A DNA stretch of 64,000 bases. It comes from Phycisphaerales bacterium (GTDB lineage: Bacteria > Planctomycetota > Phycisphaerae > Phycisphaerales > UBA1924). The notes under the pieces are model-generated. The model searched no databases, had not been told where the DNA came from, and saw nothing but the letters and a program-made list of their open reading frames with translations. Shown one piece after another: positions 27,509-36,771 of the stretch. The stretch covers positions 248,001-312,000 of the forward strand of contig JANQQR010000002.1 in the NCBI GenBank assembly GCA_028289195.1, given 5' to 3'. Position 1 is the stretch's first letter. Every line of letters starts with the position of its first letter. Both the position numbers and the translations under genes were made by a program.

Positions 27509-27982
27509 TCAGCCGGCGTCGCTGGCGGCCATCTCGTGCTGCTGGAGCAGTTCGAAGATGCTCTCGGGCGTGTCGGCGCTGTAGATCTTCGTCCGGAATT
27601 CTTCCTGCGCCATCAGCCGGCTTACCTTGGCGAGCGCCTGGATGTGGTCGCTCGTTCGATCGATCGGGCTGGCGAGCAGCACGACCAGCTTTACCGGCTT
27701 GCCGTCGATCGAGGCGAAGTCGATCGGGTTCGCGGGCTTGCCAATCGCCATCGTGAGATCGCTGACGCCGTCACACTTGCCGTGAGGGATCGCCAGTGAG
27801 TGCCCGATGCCGGTGGTCCGCGTGGTCTCGCGCGCCCACACCGCGGCTTTGAGCGCATCGGCATCGCCGACCCGGCCCTCGCCGGCGAGCAGATCGACGA
27901 GTTCGTCGATCACGGCCTTCTTATCGGTGGAGTCCAGTGGCGCCTTGATGCACCCGGGACTCAGGATCTCCAGCAGATTCAT
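27509..27982 (-). CDS. PTS EIIA type-2 (fructose/nitrogen) domain protein
   Basis: 157 residues from ATG 27,982 (MNLLEILSPGCIKAPL). The frame extends to 28,039 but the extra residues are not conserved in style. The active-site segment GIGHSLAIPHGKC holds the phosphorylatable His. As a single stand-alone IIA domain without transport components nearby, it resembles PtsN (EIIA-Ntr) regulators more than sugar-uptake enzymes. HPr and EI are not in the window. Confidence 0.88.
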   Translation of the reverse strand: MNLLEILSPGCIKAPLDSTDKKAVIDELVDLLAGEGRVGDADALKAAVWARETTRTTGIGHSLAIPHGKCDGVSDLTMAIGKPANPIDFASIDGKPVKLVVLLASPIDRTSDHIQALAKVSRLMAQEEFRTKIYSADTPESIFELLQQHEMAASDAG

Positions 27983-28069
27983 GCAACGCCCCAGTGGTGT
28001 TGAGGATGCTCCCCCTCGAGACCGGGATTCTACCACCACAAGGCCCGGCTGTATCGATGTTCGGCCCGA

Positions 28070-29491
28070 CTATTCCAACAAGGCCGCGTACGACCCGTCG
28101 CTATAGGCGACCGGCCCGTCTCCGGGCAGGCCCGCCGGCGCCCTCCGATGTTCCCGGGAGACCTCGAGCGAGTGCCACTTCGCCGCCCACGCCACCTGCG
28201 ATTCGTTCTCGGCGGGATCCAGGCTGCATGTCGAGTACAGCAGGCGACCCCGGGCTCCTCCCGAGGCGAGCAATCTGATCGAGTCGGCGACGATCTGGCG
28301 CTGGGTCCCGATCAGATCCTCGGTTCGGCGCACGTCGAATCGGTACTTCGCTTCGACTCGTCGGCCGAGGACGCCCGTATTGGAGCAGGGGACGTCCAGC
28401 AGGACCAGGTCCGCCTTGCCAGCCCACGCGTCAAGCTGGGCAAAGTCGACGACTCGGACTTGTTCGCTGCCCACGCTCTGGCGGAGCGTCTTTCGCCGGG
28501 GCTCATCGATGTCCGTCGCGACGATCTCGGCATCCGGGAAGATCTTCGAGAGTTGCCGGGTCTTCGTGCCTTTGCCCGCGCACAGGTCGACGATCAGGCC
28601 GGGCCGGAGATCGGTGACCGATTCCGCGGCAAGGGACGACCCCGGATCCTGCACCCAGATGTCGTTCCGGGCGCGAAGGAGGCGTTCCAGGTCAGAGTGC
28701 TCCCCATGAAACACGTGGTGGCCCGGCGCCGTGTGCGCCTCGCAGTTCTCCGGGAGTGCCGATTCCGCGGACGCGGTGTTCAGGATCACCGGTGCTTCGA
28801 CCAGGCCGTGGAGCGCGAGCGTGCGCGCTTCTCGCATCGAGAACGTCTTGCACCACGAACGCAGCAGTTCCAGCGGGACGCTCGTCGCGACCGACAAGCG
28901 CTGGAGCGGGTCCTCGGGCAGCAACTCGCCAGAGAGCACGAGCGCCCGGCCATCGCCGAGCGGGATCTCATCTCTGCCATCTGCGAACGAGTCTCTGAAC
29001 TGACGGTCGTCGACCAGGCCGTCCTCGCACAGGCGTCGCATCACGGCATTGACCATCCGGCCAGCCCCAGGACCCTGGGCGTGCTTGATCCACTCCACGG
29101 TCTCGTGGACCACCGCGTGCGCCGGCAGCCGATCAAGAAACAGGAGTTGGGCTCCCCCGGCGAGAAGTGCCGCGAGTGCCTTGGGATCGAGTCGCTCGGG
29201 ATCGCGCTGCAAGTGGCGATCGATGAGGTAGCGGAGCGTCAGCCAGCGGCGCGACACGACGCCGTAGATCGCCCGAGCGAGCCCGGCGTCGCGGGCCTCG
29301 AGGCCGTCGGTCCGGACCCCCTCGATCCCGAGATCCGGGAAGCGTCTCGCCTGGTGGACGAGCGCATCCATGACGCGATGGCGGGGGTCGTTCGACAGCG
29401 TGACACGCCGGCGCGGTCCGCCGGCCCCGCGTCTGGGACCTCTCGAACCGGGGCGGGCGCCCCGCTTGGCAGGCTTTCTTGGCTCGGGCAT
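28070..29491 (-). CDS. rsmB: 16S rRNA m5C967 methyltransferase-like (RsmB)
   Basis: 473 residues. The first about 35 residues are Arg/Gly/Pro-rich. An NusB-like helical domain (about 36-170) is followed by the methyltransferase core with the SAM motif VDLCAGKGTKTRQL. Motif IV is LLDVPCSNTGVLGRR and motif VI is YSTCSLDPAENESQV, giving the two catalytic Cys of the Nop2/NSUN/RsmB family. It modifies rRNA in the cytoplasm. It ends 30 bp from the plus-strand-facing intergenic gap and starts 22 bp from the MacB-like permease stop, on the same strand. Confidence 0.88.
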   Translation of the reverse strand: MPEPRKPAKRGARPGSRGPRRGAGGPRRRVTLSNDPRHRVMDALVHQARRFPDLGIEGVRTDGLEARDAGLARAIYGVVSRRWLTLRYLIDRHLQRDPERLDPKALAALLAGGAQLLFLDRLPAHAVVHETVEWIKHAQGPGAGRMVNAVMRRLCEDGLVDDRQFRDSFADGRDEIPLGDGRALVLSGELLPEDPLQRLSVATSVPLELLRSWCKTFSMREARTLALHGLVEAPVILNTASAESALPENCEAHTAPGHHVFHGEHSDLERLLRARNDIWVQDPGSSLAAESVTDLRPGLIVDLCAGKGTKTRQLSKIFPDAEIVATDIDEPRRKTLRQSVGSEQVRVVDFAQLDAWAGKADLVLLDVPCSNTGVLGRRVEAKYRFDVRRTEDLIGTQRQIVADSIRLLASGGARGRLLYSTCSLDPAENESQVAWAAKWHSLEVSREHRRAPAGLPGDGPVAYSDGSYAALLE

Positions 29492-29512
29492 GAGCCGGGA
29501 GTGTAGGGCCGA

Positions 29513-30814
29513 TCAATCGTGGCGGAGTGCCGCGATCGGATCCTGCGCCGACGCCTTGATCGCCGGGTAGATCCCGAAGACCAGCCCCGTGACGGTGGCG
29601 ACCGAGAAGCTCAGGGCGATCGACCATCCTGTGAGCTGCGTCGAGACGGTGGCCCCGGGGAAGAACCGCTCGGCCCCAACTCCGAGACCGAGGCTGATGC
29701 CCACACCCAGCGCGACCCCGGTCAATCCGCCCAGGGCACTCAAGACGCCTGTTTCGACCAGGAACTGCCAGATGATGTGCCTCTGCGTCGCCCCGAGAGC
29801 GCGACGGATCCCGATCTCCCGGGTCCGCTCGGTGACCGTCGCGAGCATGATGTTCATGATGCCGATGCCGCCAACGAGGAGCGAGATCCCCGCGATCGCC
29901 GCGAGCACGATCTGCCAGGTGAGCGCTGCCCGCTTGGCATTCTCGAGGAGTTCGTACGGGATGATCATCTGCACGCCCTCCATCCCGGGGTGGCGAGTCT
30001 CGATCAGCCGCCTGAGCATCGCGGCGTCGACCATCACGCGTTCGCGTGACTGCGAGGTGTAGTAGATCTCACGGATCTGGACGTTCTCGGAATTGAACGA
30101 CCCGGATCCGCCGCGGAAGATCATGTCTCCGAAGCGCTCCTTGGCGGTCGTGATCGGGATGTGGATGTCCTGGTTCAGGTCCCGGCCCACCAGGGCCGCC
30201 CCGGCCCCGCCGGACAGACCGACCGGGGCCATCACCCCGACGACGGTGAAGATCTTGTCGTCCAGCCGGATGGTCTCGCCGATGGCGTTGTCGAGCGGGA
30301 ACAGCCTCCGCTTCACCTCGTGGCCGATCACCGCCACATCCAGGCGTTGGTCCACGTCCGATGCAGAGAGGTACCGTCCCTCGGCCACCCTGAACGCGGC
30401 GACATTCTGAAAGTCGGGCGACGTCCCGAAGGCCTGACTCGTCATGCGGTACTGAGCCCGCAGAACCTGGGACGCCACGTCCTTGAGAGCGACAATCGAC
30501 TCGGCGTCGGGGAATTGCTCCCGGATCAGCTTCACGTCGCCGCGCTTGAGGCCGTAGGTCACCGTGAAACTCGACGTATTGCCCCCGCCGGCGTTGGCGC
30601 TCTCCGCCGGCTTGATGGAGCGGATGATGATGTTCTTGGCCCCGAGGCGCTCGATCTGCTCGAGGGCGGCTCGCTTCGAGCCCTCACCGATCGAGACCAT
30701 CGTGATGACCGCGGTGACACCGAGGATGATCCCGAGCGCTGTCAGGATCGAGCGGAGGATGTGCAGCCGCAGGTTCTGCAGGCCCAGCCGGACTGTCTCG
30801 AGCAGAAAGGTCAT
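29513..30814 (-). CDS. MacB-like ABC transporter permease (FtsX family)
   Basis: 433 residues. One N-terminal TM (about 20-45), a large periplasmic MacB_PCD-like domain (about 46-290) and three C-terminal TM segments of the FtsX domain (about 305-420) with the conserved GIGIMNIMLATVTERTREIG stretch. It belongs to the mechanotransmission type of ABC systems for lipoprotein, peptide or toxin movement. No ATPase or membrane-fusion gene is adjacent, so its partners are elsewhere. Confidence 0.87.
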   Translation of the reverse strand: MTFLLETVRLGLQNLRLHILRSILTALGIILGVTAVITMVSIGEGSKRAALEQIERLGAKNIIIRSIKPAESANAGGGNTSSFTVTYGLKRGDVKLIREQFPDAESIVALKDVASQVLRAQYRMTSQAFGTSPDFQNVAAFRVAEGRYLSASDVDQRLDVAVIGHEVKRRLFPLDNAIGETIRLDDKIFTVVGVMAPVGLSGGAGAALVGRDLNQDIHIPITTAKERFGDMIFRGGSGSFNSENVQIREIYYTSQSRERVMVDAAMLRRLIETRHPGMEGVQMIIPYELLENAKRAALTWQIVLAAIAGISLLVGGIGIMNIMLATVTERTREIGIRRALGATQRHIIWQFLVETGVLSALGGLTGVALGVGISLGLGVGAERFFPGATVSTQLTGWSIALSFSVATVTGLVFGIYPAIKASAQDPIAALRHD

Positions 30815-30949
30815 GGCATAGAGTACGCGTCGTCTGTTGATTCACCCAGCGATGGGAGGATCCTACCGGCCGAGGCGCCCGGAGGTCTCACGCTGCCGAA
30901 CGTTGCCGTCACATCGGAGTCTGAGGGCAAGCGCGGCTGGGAGTTCGAG

Positions 30950-31183
30950 ATGCGATTCAGCTCCCCGGAGTCCGGTCCGATCACGCGCAGGCTCCTGCTC
31001 AGTTGGCCCGACTACGACTTCTTGTCCAGGGGCGCGATCGCCCCCCGAGAGGTCGCCGCACGCCTGGCGGGCGTGCTCGCAGAGCACGCTGAACTGCACG
31101 AATTGAAGGCGCGCATCGACGCGGCCGAGATCCGGCGCCGGTACCCCGAGGCGGATGCGCTCTTCAGGCCGGAAGAGGCCTGA
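30950..31183 (+). CDS. Small hypothetical protein
   Basis: 77 residues, family not recognised. ATG 30,950 is the first usable start in frame and has GGGAG 6 nt upstream. The reading frame stays open upstream without a start, so a longer form is unlikely. The protein is soluble and charged (WPDYDFLSRG, then an Arg/Glu/Ala-rich helix 31-77). It sits between divergent macB-like and convergent ppiD-like genes. Confidence 0.55.
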   Translation: MRFSSPESGPITRRLLLSWPDYDFLSRGAIAPREVAARLAGVLAEHAELHELKARIDAAEIRRRYPEADALFRPEEA

Positions 31184-31184
31184 A

Positions 31185-33182
31185 TTACCCTTCGGCCTCG
31201 CCGGTCGCTTCCGAAACCGCGTCGCCCTCGAGGTCGCCGGCCGACTCCTCGCCTTCCTCGGCCTCGGGTCCGAATCCGGGCATCCAGCGGAAGTCGAGGC
31301 GCTCGGTCAGGCTCTCGAACGAGTAGGTCCGTGAGAGGTCGACGCCCTTGGATCGGCGGGCCGCGGCGCTGATCGCCGGGAGCGACGTCCGGAACTGCTC
31401 GATCGTGAGAGGCCGCCAGGAGATCAGTTCGGCCAGGGCCAGACCGCGCTGCTCGCGGATGACCGCCGCAGCCGTGCGATCCATGCTCGGCGTCTGCTCG
31501 AGGATCGACGTCGGATCGGTCAGGCGCGCGTTCTCGATAACGGCTGTTCGGAACGCCTCGTCGTTGAATTCGGGCACCGGCGGACCGACGGGGCTGGTGC
31601 GGACGTCGACCTCGGTCACCGTCATCGGGCTCACCACTTCGAGCCCGAGCGATTCGGCGACCGACGACAGGCCTCCGTCGACGATCTGCTGCCTGTAGCT
31701 GTCGGCCTGCTCCTCGAGAAGGTCGAGCGCGTCGAGGAGCTTTAGATCCCGCACGACCTGGGAACTCACCGATTCCAGGTTCTGCGCCCGAGCCGCCGGG
31801 CGGGTGTCGACGATCCGGAAGTAGTAGAAGCTGCCGTTGGCGTCGCGCATCGGTCCGTAGATCAGGCCGGTCTGGATCCCGAGGCGCTCGTCGCCGCCGA
31901 GTTCCTGCACCTCCATCGCGATCTGCGGGAACGGGAGAGTCATGCCACCCGGCACCGGGAGCCGCGACGACCCGATCGGCAACTGAGTGAGACCCTCGAA
32001 ATCCCAGAATCCGCCGGCGGTCTCAAGGCCGGTCACGGCTACAGGATCGGTGACCCCGAACTGATCGGTGAGCTCACGCAGAATCATCGTGACCAGATCG
32101 CCGAAGCGGGGAGCGCGGAGCTCCCAGTCGGCGGGCACGACCTTCTTGCGGCTGGTGCCCTCGAGCTGGCGACGCCAGCGCGCGACCTCGTTCTGGATGA
32201 GCTGGTTCAGGCGGTCCTTAACACGGTTGGTTTCTTCGACGCGGTACCGCTCGCGCACCGACGTCTCGTTGTCCTCGAACGTCGTGTCGGCCGGGAACTG
32301 GTCCTGGTTCCGGATGAAGTACTTCCGCATCTCCACCGGGTCGAGCGGGATCCGGGAGGCCAGCGCCAGGTGGTCGATCCGGAGCGCCTCGAACTGGACC
32401 GCATCGGGCTGCCGGTAGCCGATTCCCATCGGGTCCTCGCTGGCGTCGACGTCCCGGTACTCCTCGAAGTGAGCCTCCTGGCGCTCGATCGGGGGGTCTT
32501 CGAGCGAGTCAGCGATCTGCGTCGCCGGGAGGAGCGCGCCGGAAACGGTCGCGGTGTCCCGGATCTCCTTGGCGAGTTGCACGGCCTCGGGCCGAGAGAA
32601 GATCGACGTCGTGTCGGCCGCGTTGAGCATCCGCCAGACGCCCCGAGCCTTGGAAAGGGCGATGTCGAATTCCTCGGTGGTCAGGCCGAGAGACTGCTGC
32701 GCCTCGCGTCGATTCTCCTCGATCCGGGCGATGAGCAGGGCGACCTCTTCGTCCTCGCGGAACAGCTGCTGCTGCAGCCAGGTCTCTCCCAGGAACCGAG
32801 CCTGATCGACCAGGCCCTGGCGGTACGAGATCCGCGCCGCCTCCGAGATGAACGACTGCCCGTCCCTCACGCCCCCAACCAGCCCGGCCCGTTCGGCCGT
32901 CTCCGACAAGAGCAGCCAGTGCTCGGCCGGTGCGTCCTGATCGAGGTTGAACGCAGAGAGCATCGCCGGCCCCACGGTCATGGCGACCGCGTTCAACTCG
33001 GCTCCGGCCTGCTGGCGGTCCCGGGTCGTCAGCGAGCGATCGCCCATCTTGGCCATCGTCGGAGCGAGCGAGCCGCTGCCGGCGAACTGCGTCAGGCCGG
33101 CGGGGAGCAGGAAGATGACCATCAGCAGCGAGCCGCCGACGACGAGGATCACCTTGTTGTACTTGCGGAAGAACTTGAGCAT
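31185..33182 (-). CDS. PpiD/SurA-like membrane-anchored chaperone
   Basis: 665 residues from ATG 33,182 (MLKFFRKYNKVILVVGG). One N-terminal TM (about 10-32) with a basic cytoplasmic start. A long periplasmic helical region resembles SurA_N/PpiD chaperone domains (about 40-330). I do not see a clear parvulin signature. The tail is acidic (about 640-665, Glu/Gly/Ser). It probably helps folding of exported proteins at the outer face of the inner membrane. It lies 80 bp downstream of rpsD on the same strand. Confidence 0.75.
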   Translation of the reverse strand: MLKFFRKYNKVILVVGGSLLMVIFLLPAGLTQFAGSGSLAPTMAKMGDRSLTTRDRQQAGAELNAVAMTVGPAMLSAFNLDQDAPAEHWLLLSETAERAGLVGGVRDGQSFISEAARISYRQGLVDQARFLGETWLQQQLFREDEEVALLIARIEENRREAQQSLGLTTEEFDIALSKARGVWRMLNAADTTSIFSRPEAVQLAKEIRDTATVSGALLPATQIADSLEDPPIERQEAHFEEYRDVDASEDPMGIGYRQPDAVQFEALRIDHLALASRIPLDPVEMRKYFIRNQDQFPADTTFEDNETSVRERYRVEETNRVKDRLNQLIQNEVARWRRQLEGTSRKKVVPADWELRAPRFGDLVTMILRELTDQFGVTDPVAVTGLETAGGFWDFEGLTQLPIGSSRLPVPGGMTLPFPQIAMEVQELGGDERLGIQTGLIYGPMRDANGSFYYFRIVDTRPAARAQNLESVSSQVVRDLKLLDALDLLEEQADSYRQQIVDGGLSSVAESLGLEVVSPMTVTEVDVRTSPVGPPVPEFNDEAFRTAVIENARLTDPTSILEQTPSMDRTAAAVIREQRGLALAELISWRPLTIEQFRTSLPAISAAARRSKGVDLSRTYSFESLTERLDFRWMPGFGPEAEEGEESAGDLEGDAVSEATGEAEG

Positions 33183-33263
33183 GACGCCTCCGTCAGTCCC
33201 GGGCCCCGGGGCCACGGGACAGCGCAGAGCGGGACGGATGCCCCGCGCCGCGCGGCCGTTCGA

Positions 33264-33863
33264 CTAGCGGTAGAACTCGACGATCAGGTTGGTGTTCACA
33301 TCGAACGGAACCTGGTCCGACGACGGGATGGCCACAACCTTGATCGCCAGCTCCGCCGGCGTGAACTCCAGCCACTCCGGCACATGGTGGCCGACGATCG
33401 ACTCCATGTTGTCGCGGATCAGTGGGTGCACCTTGTCCTTGAACGTGATCGTGTCGCCGACCTTCACGCGGAAGCTCGGACGATCGACCTTGCGACCGTT
33501 CACGCGCACGTGCCCGTGGGCCACCATCTGGCGGGCCGCCCAGACCGTGCGGACGACACCCGCGCGCCGCACGACGTTGTCGAGACGGCGTTCGAGCAGT
33601 TCAAGAAGACGCTCTCCCGTGTTGCCCTTCAGGCGCTTCGCTTCGTCCACAGTGCGACGGAACTGCTTCTCCATCACGTTGTAGTGGAAGCGGAGCTTCT
33701 GCTTCTCGTTGAGCCGGATGCCGTAATCACGCAGACGACGCCCGCGGTAGCCGTGGATGCCCGGCGGGTTCAGCTGCCGCTTGGCGGTGTGCTTGGGGAT
33801 GTCGGCGATGGGAACGCCGACCTTGCGGGACAGCTTGACCTTCGGTCCGAGGTATCGCGCCAT
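33264..33863 (-). CDS. rpsD: 30S ribosomal protein S4
   Basis: 199 residues, normal length. The S4 RNA-binding core is clear (RRLDNVVRRAG, ARQMVAHGHVRVNG, then VGDTITF). No zinc-binding Cys cluster is present at the N-terminus, so it is the Cys-minus form. It nucleates 16S rRNA 5'-domain assembly. Here it stands alone rather than in the alpha operon with rpoA and rpsK. Confidence 0.96.
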   Translation of the reverse strand: MARYLGPKVKLSRKVGVPIADIPKHTAKRQLNPPGIHGYRGRRLRDYGIRLNEKQKLRFHYNVMEKQFRRTVDEAKRLKGNTGERLLELLERRLDNVVRRAGVVRTVWAARQMVAHGHVRVNGRKVDRPSFRVKVGDTITFKDKVHPLIRDNMESIVGHHVPEWLEFTPAELAIKVVAIPSSDQVPFDVNTNLIVEFYR

Positions 33864-34122
33864 GGGTCTTCTCCGTCGCTCCGGGCCGTTCGGCCGGGAG
33901 GTGCTTCAGGGTTCGAAGCGATCCGGCGGCAGGGGGCCGCGTCTGCGGTCTGCCGTTCTCCCCGGCACTCGCGGGGAGAGGGATCCGGTCGTCTGGAATG
34001 TCGAGCCCCCTATTGAACACCAAACCCGGGCGATCGTCAACCGGCGCGCCGCTCGGTTTGGGCCCGCCCAGCTCGACAGCTACTATCAGTCTTTCCCGCT
34101 CACCAGGCAGGAGAGCCGCACG

Positions 34123-35613
34123 ATGCGCCTTCCCGTCCTCCGAACCATTCCAAGCCACCGCTCCCGCCCCCACGACGCCGAGGCACGGGAGAAGTGCGGC
34201 GTGTTCGGCGTCTGGGCGCACCAGTCTCCCGCCCGCCTGGCCTACTCGGCCCTGGTGGCCCTTCAGCATCGGGGGCAGGAGTCCGCGGGAATCGTGGCGA
34301 CCGACGGGCGCGTCCTTGAACGCCGCGCCGAGATGGGGCTGGTATCCAACGCCGTTCCGCCGCCCGACCTCGACACCCTCGACACCCACGCCAACAGCCG
34401 GCCCTCGATCCCCGGCGGGGCGATCGGGCACAACCGCTACTCGACGACCGGCGCGAGCGCCTCGAACAACGCCCAGCCGTTCCTCGGGCACTTCAAGGGT
34501 GGCCAGGTCGCGATCGGGCACAACGGCAATCTCGTGAACGCCCGCGAGCTCCGGGACGAGCTGGAACGAGCGGGGCACGGGTTCCACACCTCCAGCGACA
34601 CAGAGGCAATCCTCCAACTGCTCGCGCACTACTCGAGCGATGACGGCTCGCAGGATCCGCTCGCCTCGGCGCTCGCACGCCTGCGCGGGGCGTTCAGCCT
34701 TGTCTTTCTTTTCAGCGATCGGCTCGAGGCGGCCAGAGATCCTTGGGGATGGCGCCCGCTGGTGGTCGGGCGGCTTCCCGACGGCTCGCCGGTCGTCACG
34801 AGTGAAACCGTCGCGCTCGACGTCATCGGCGCCGAATTCGTGCGCGAGGTCGAGCCCGGAGAGATCGTCACCCTGTCCGACGACGGGGTCTCTTCGCGTC
34901 GGTTCGCGGATGCCTCGGCGCCCCTCGCGCATTGCATATTCGAGCACGTGTACTTTGCGAGCCCCGCGACCCGCCTGTTCGGTCAGACCGTCCAGATGGT
35001 GCGCGAGCGCTTCGGAGAGCGCCTCGCGCAGGAAGCGCCGGTCGAGAACGCCGACCTGGTCATCCCGATGCCCGACTCAGGGCGGTCCGCCGCCACCGGG
35101 TTCGCCCGAGCCAGCGCGACCCCGTACCGCGAAGCCATCATCCCCAATCGCTACGTCGGGCGCACCTTCATCAAGCCCACCAAGGAAGAGCGGGCAACGG
35201 CGGTCCGTCTGAAGCTCAACATCATTTCGGAGCTCGTCGAGGGCCAGACCTGCGTCGTCGTCGACGACTCGGTCGTCCGGGGCACCACGACCCGCGCGAA
35301 GATGGACCAGCTCCGTGCCGCCGGCGCCAGGGAGATCCACCTGCGGATCAGCTGCCCGCCGATCCGGCACCCGTGCTTCTTCGGCATCGACTTCGCCGAG
35401 CGCACGCAGCTCGTGGCCCATGAACGAAGCGTGGAAGAGATCCGGTCGCTCCTTGGCGTGGATTCGCTGGCGTATCTCTCGCTTGACGGGATGCTCGACT
35501 GCGTCGCGATGCCCTCGCTCGGACGCGAGAACTACTGCGCCGCTTGCTTCAGCGGCACCTACCCCATCGAGGTGCCCAACGGCCTGAGCAAGGAATCGCT
35601 CACGAGCTGCTGA
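34123..35613 (+). CDS. purF: Amidophosphoribosyltransferase
   Basis: 496 residues from ATG 34,123, with GGAG about 10 nt upstream; the open frame to 33,757 overlaps rpsD and is rejected. The catalytic Cys follows a propeptide of about 25 residues (EK|CGVFGVW), removed on maturation. The Ntn glutaminase signature ALQHRGQESAGI is present. The PRPP loop is VVVDDSVVRGTTT. Cysteines in AHCIFEHVYFA, HPCFFGID and NYCAACFSG match the positions of the [4Fe-4S] ligands of Bacillus-type PurF. It catalyses the first committed step of purine synthesis. Confidence 0.95.
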   Translation: MRLPVLRTIPSHRSRPHDAEAREKCGVFGVWAHQSPARLAYSALVALQHRGQESAGIVATDGRVLERRAEMGLVSNAVPPPDLDTLDTHANSRPSIPGGAIGHNRYSTTGASASNNAQPFLGHFKGGQVAIGHNGNLVNARELRDELERAGHGFHTSSDTEAILQLLAHYSSDDGSQDPLASALARLRGAFSLVFLFSDRLEAARDPWGWRPLVVGRLPDGSPVVTSETVALDVIGAEFVREVEPGEIVTLSDDGVSSRRFADASAPLAHCIFEHVYFASPATRLFGQTVQMVRERFGERLAQEAPVENADLVIPMPDSGRSAATGFARASATPYREAIIPNRYVGRTFIKPTKEERATAVRLKLNIISELVEGQTCVVVDDSVVRGTTTRAKMDQLRAAGAREIHLRISCPPIRHPCFFGIDFAERTQLVAHERSVEEIRSLLGVDSLAYLSLDGMLDCVAMPSLGRENYCAACFSGTYPIEVPNGLSKESLTSC

Positions 35614-35645
35614 CCGGATCCTGGCCGAATCGGGCTCGCAGTCCC

Positions 35646-36761
35646 CTATGCATCCTGCGCTTCGTGGCGGAGCTGCCCGCACGCGGCCGCGATATCGCGG
35701 CCGCGACTGGCGCGGATGTGCACGTTCACCTTGCGCTCTCGCAGGATCTCCTGGAACCTGCGCACGTCGCCGGTTTCGGGCCGCTTGAACTCCAGCCCGC
35801 CGACCTCGTTGTAGCGGATGAGGTTGACGTTGGCCCGCAGGCGTTTGGCGACGCTGGCGAGTTCCCGCGCGTGCGATTCTTGGTCGTTCACGCCGCCGAG
35901 CAGCGTGTACTCGAGCGTGATCTCGCGTCCCGTCTTCTGGAACCACGCGTCGCACGCCTCGAACAGCTGCTCGATTGATGTGTACTCAGCCCAGGGGATC
36001 AGGCTCCGGCGGAGCTCGTCGTTGGGCGCGTGCAGCGAGAGCGCCAGCGTGATCGGCAGTTCCATCTCCTCGGCGAGCTTCTCGATCGCCTTGTGCATGC
36101 CTACGGTCGACACCGTGATCCGCCGGGCGCCGATGCCCATGCCCCACGGGGCCGCGAGGGTGCGCACCGCGTGCGTGACCGCGCGGAAGTTCGCCAGCGG
36201 CTCCCCCATGCCCATGAACACGATGTTGGTGATCCGCCCGACATCCGGCAGGCGCCCCAGGCGCCACGCCTGCTCGACGATCCTCCCGGCGCTCAGGTTC
36301 CCGTCAAGTCCTCCGAGCCCCGAGGCGCAGAACCGGCAGCCCACCGGGCATCCCACCTGGCTGCTGATGCACGCCGTCTTGCGCTCGCGATTCTCCGGGC
36401 TCTCGGCCGGGATCATCACGCACTCGGTCTGGCGCGAAGCGTCCCCCGTCGAGCCCAGCACGGGCAAGGAGGTGTCCGGCGTCTCCCGCTCGCCGTCCGC
36501 CCACTCGATCAGGAGTTTCTGCGTCCCGTCCGTCGCACGCTGGTGGGCGACCGTCGGTCCGGACTCGAACGCCACCTCCGCCTTGAGTTGCTCACGCTCA
36601 GCGGGCCGGAGATTGGTCATCGCCAGCGGATCGCCGATGCCCTTGGCGTAGACCCAGTCGAGGATCTGTTTGGCGCGGAACGACGGCCAGCCGCGCTCGG
36701 CGCACCAGTGGCCGAGCGTCTCCGGCGTGAACTGGAAGATGTGGTGCTCGGGGTGGCGCAC
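35646..36761 (-). CDS. rlmN: 23S rRNA A2503 / tRNA A37 C2-methyltransferase
   Basis: 371 residues. Radical SAM cluster motif CPVGCRFC (CX3CX2C). The methyl-carrying C-terminal Cys sits in RGRDIAAACGQL, as in the RlmN/Cfr family. It contains an insert of charged residues before the Fe-S motif (PAESPENRERKTACISSQ). It methylates C2 of adenines in 23S rRNA and some tRNAs. It ends 33 bp from convergent purF and follows ispH by 10 bp on the same strand. Confidence 0.94.
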   Translation of the reverse strand: MRHPEHHIFQFTPETLGHWCAERGWPSFRAKQILDWVYAKGIGDPLAMTNLRPAEREQLKAEVAFESGPTVAHQRATDGTQKLLIEWADGERETPDTSLPVLGSTGDASRQTECVMIPAESPENRERKTACISSQVGCPVGCRFCASGLGGLDGNLSAGRIVEQAWRLGRLPDVGRITNIVFMGMGEPLANFRAVTHAVRTLAAPWGMGIGARRITVSTVGMHKAIEKLAEEMELPITLALSLHAPNDELRRSLIPWAEYTSIEQLFEACDAWFQKTGREITLEYTLLGGVNDQESHARELASVAKRLRANVNLIRYNEVGGLEFKRPETGDVRRFQEILRERKVNVHIRASRGRDIAAACGQLRHEAQDA

Positions 36762-36771
36762 GAAGCCCCGC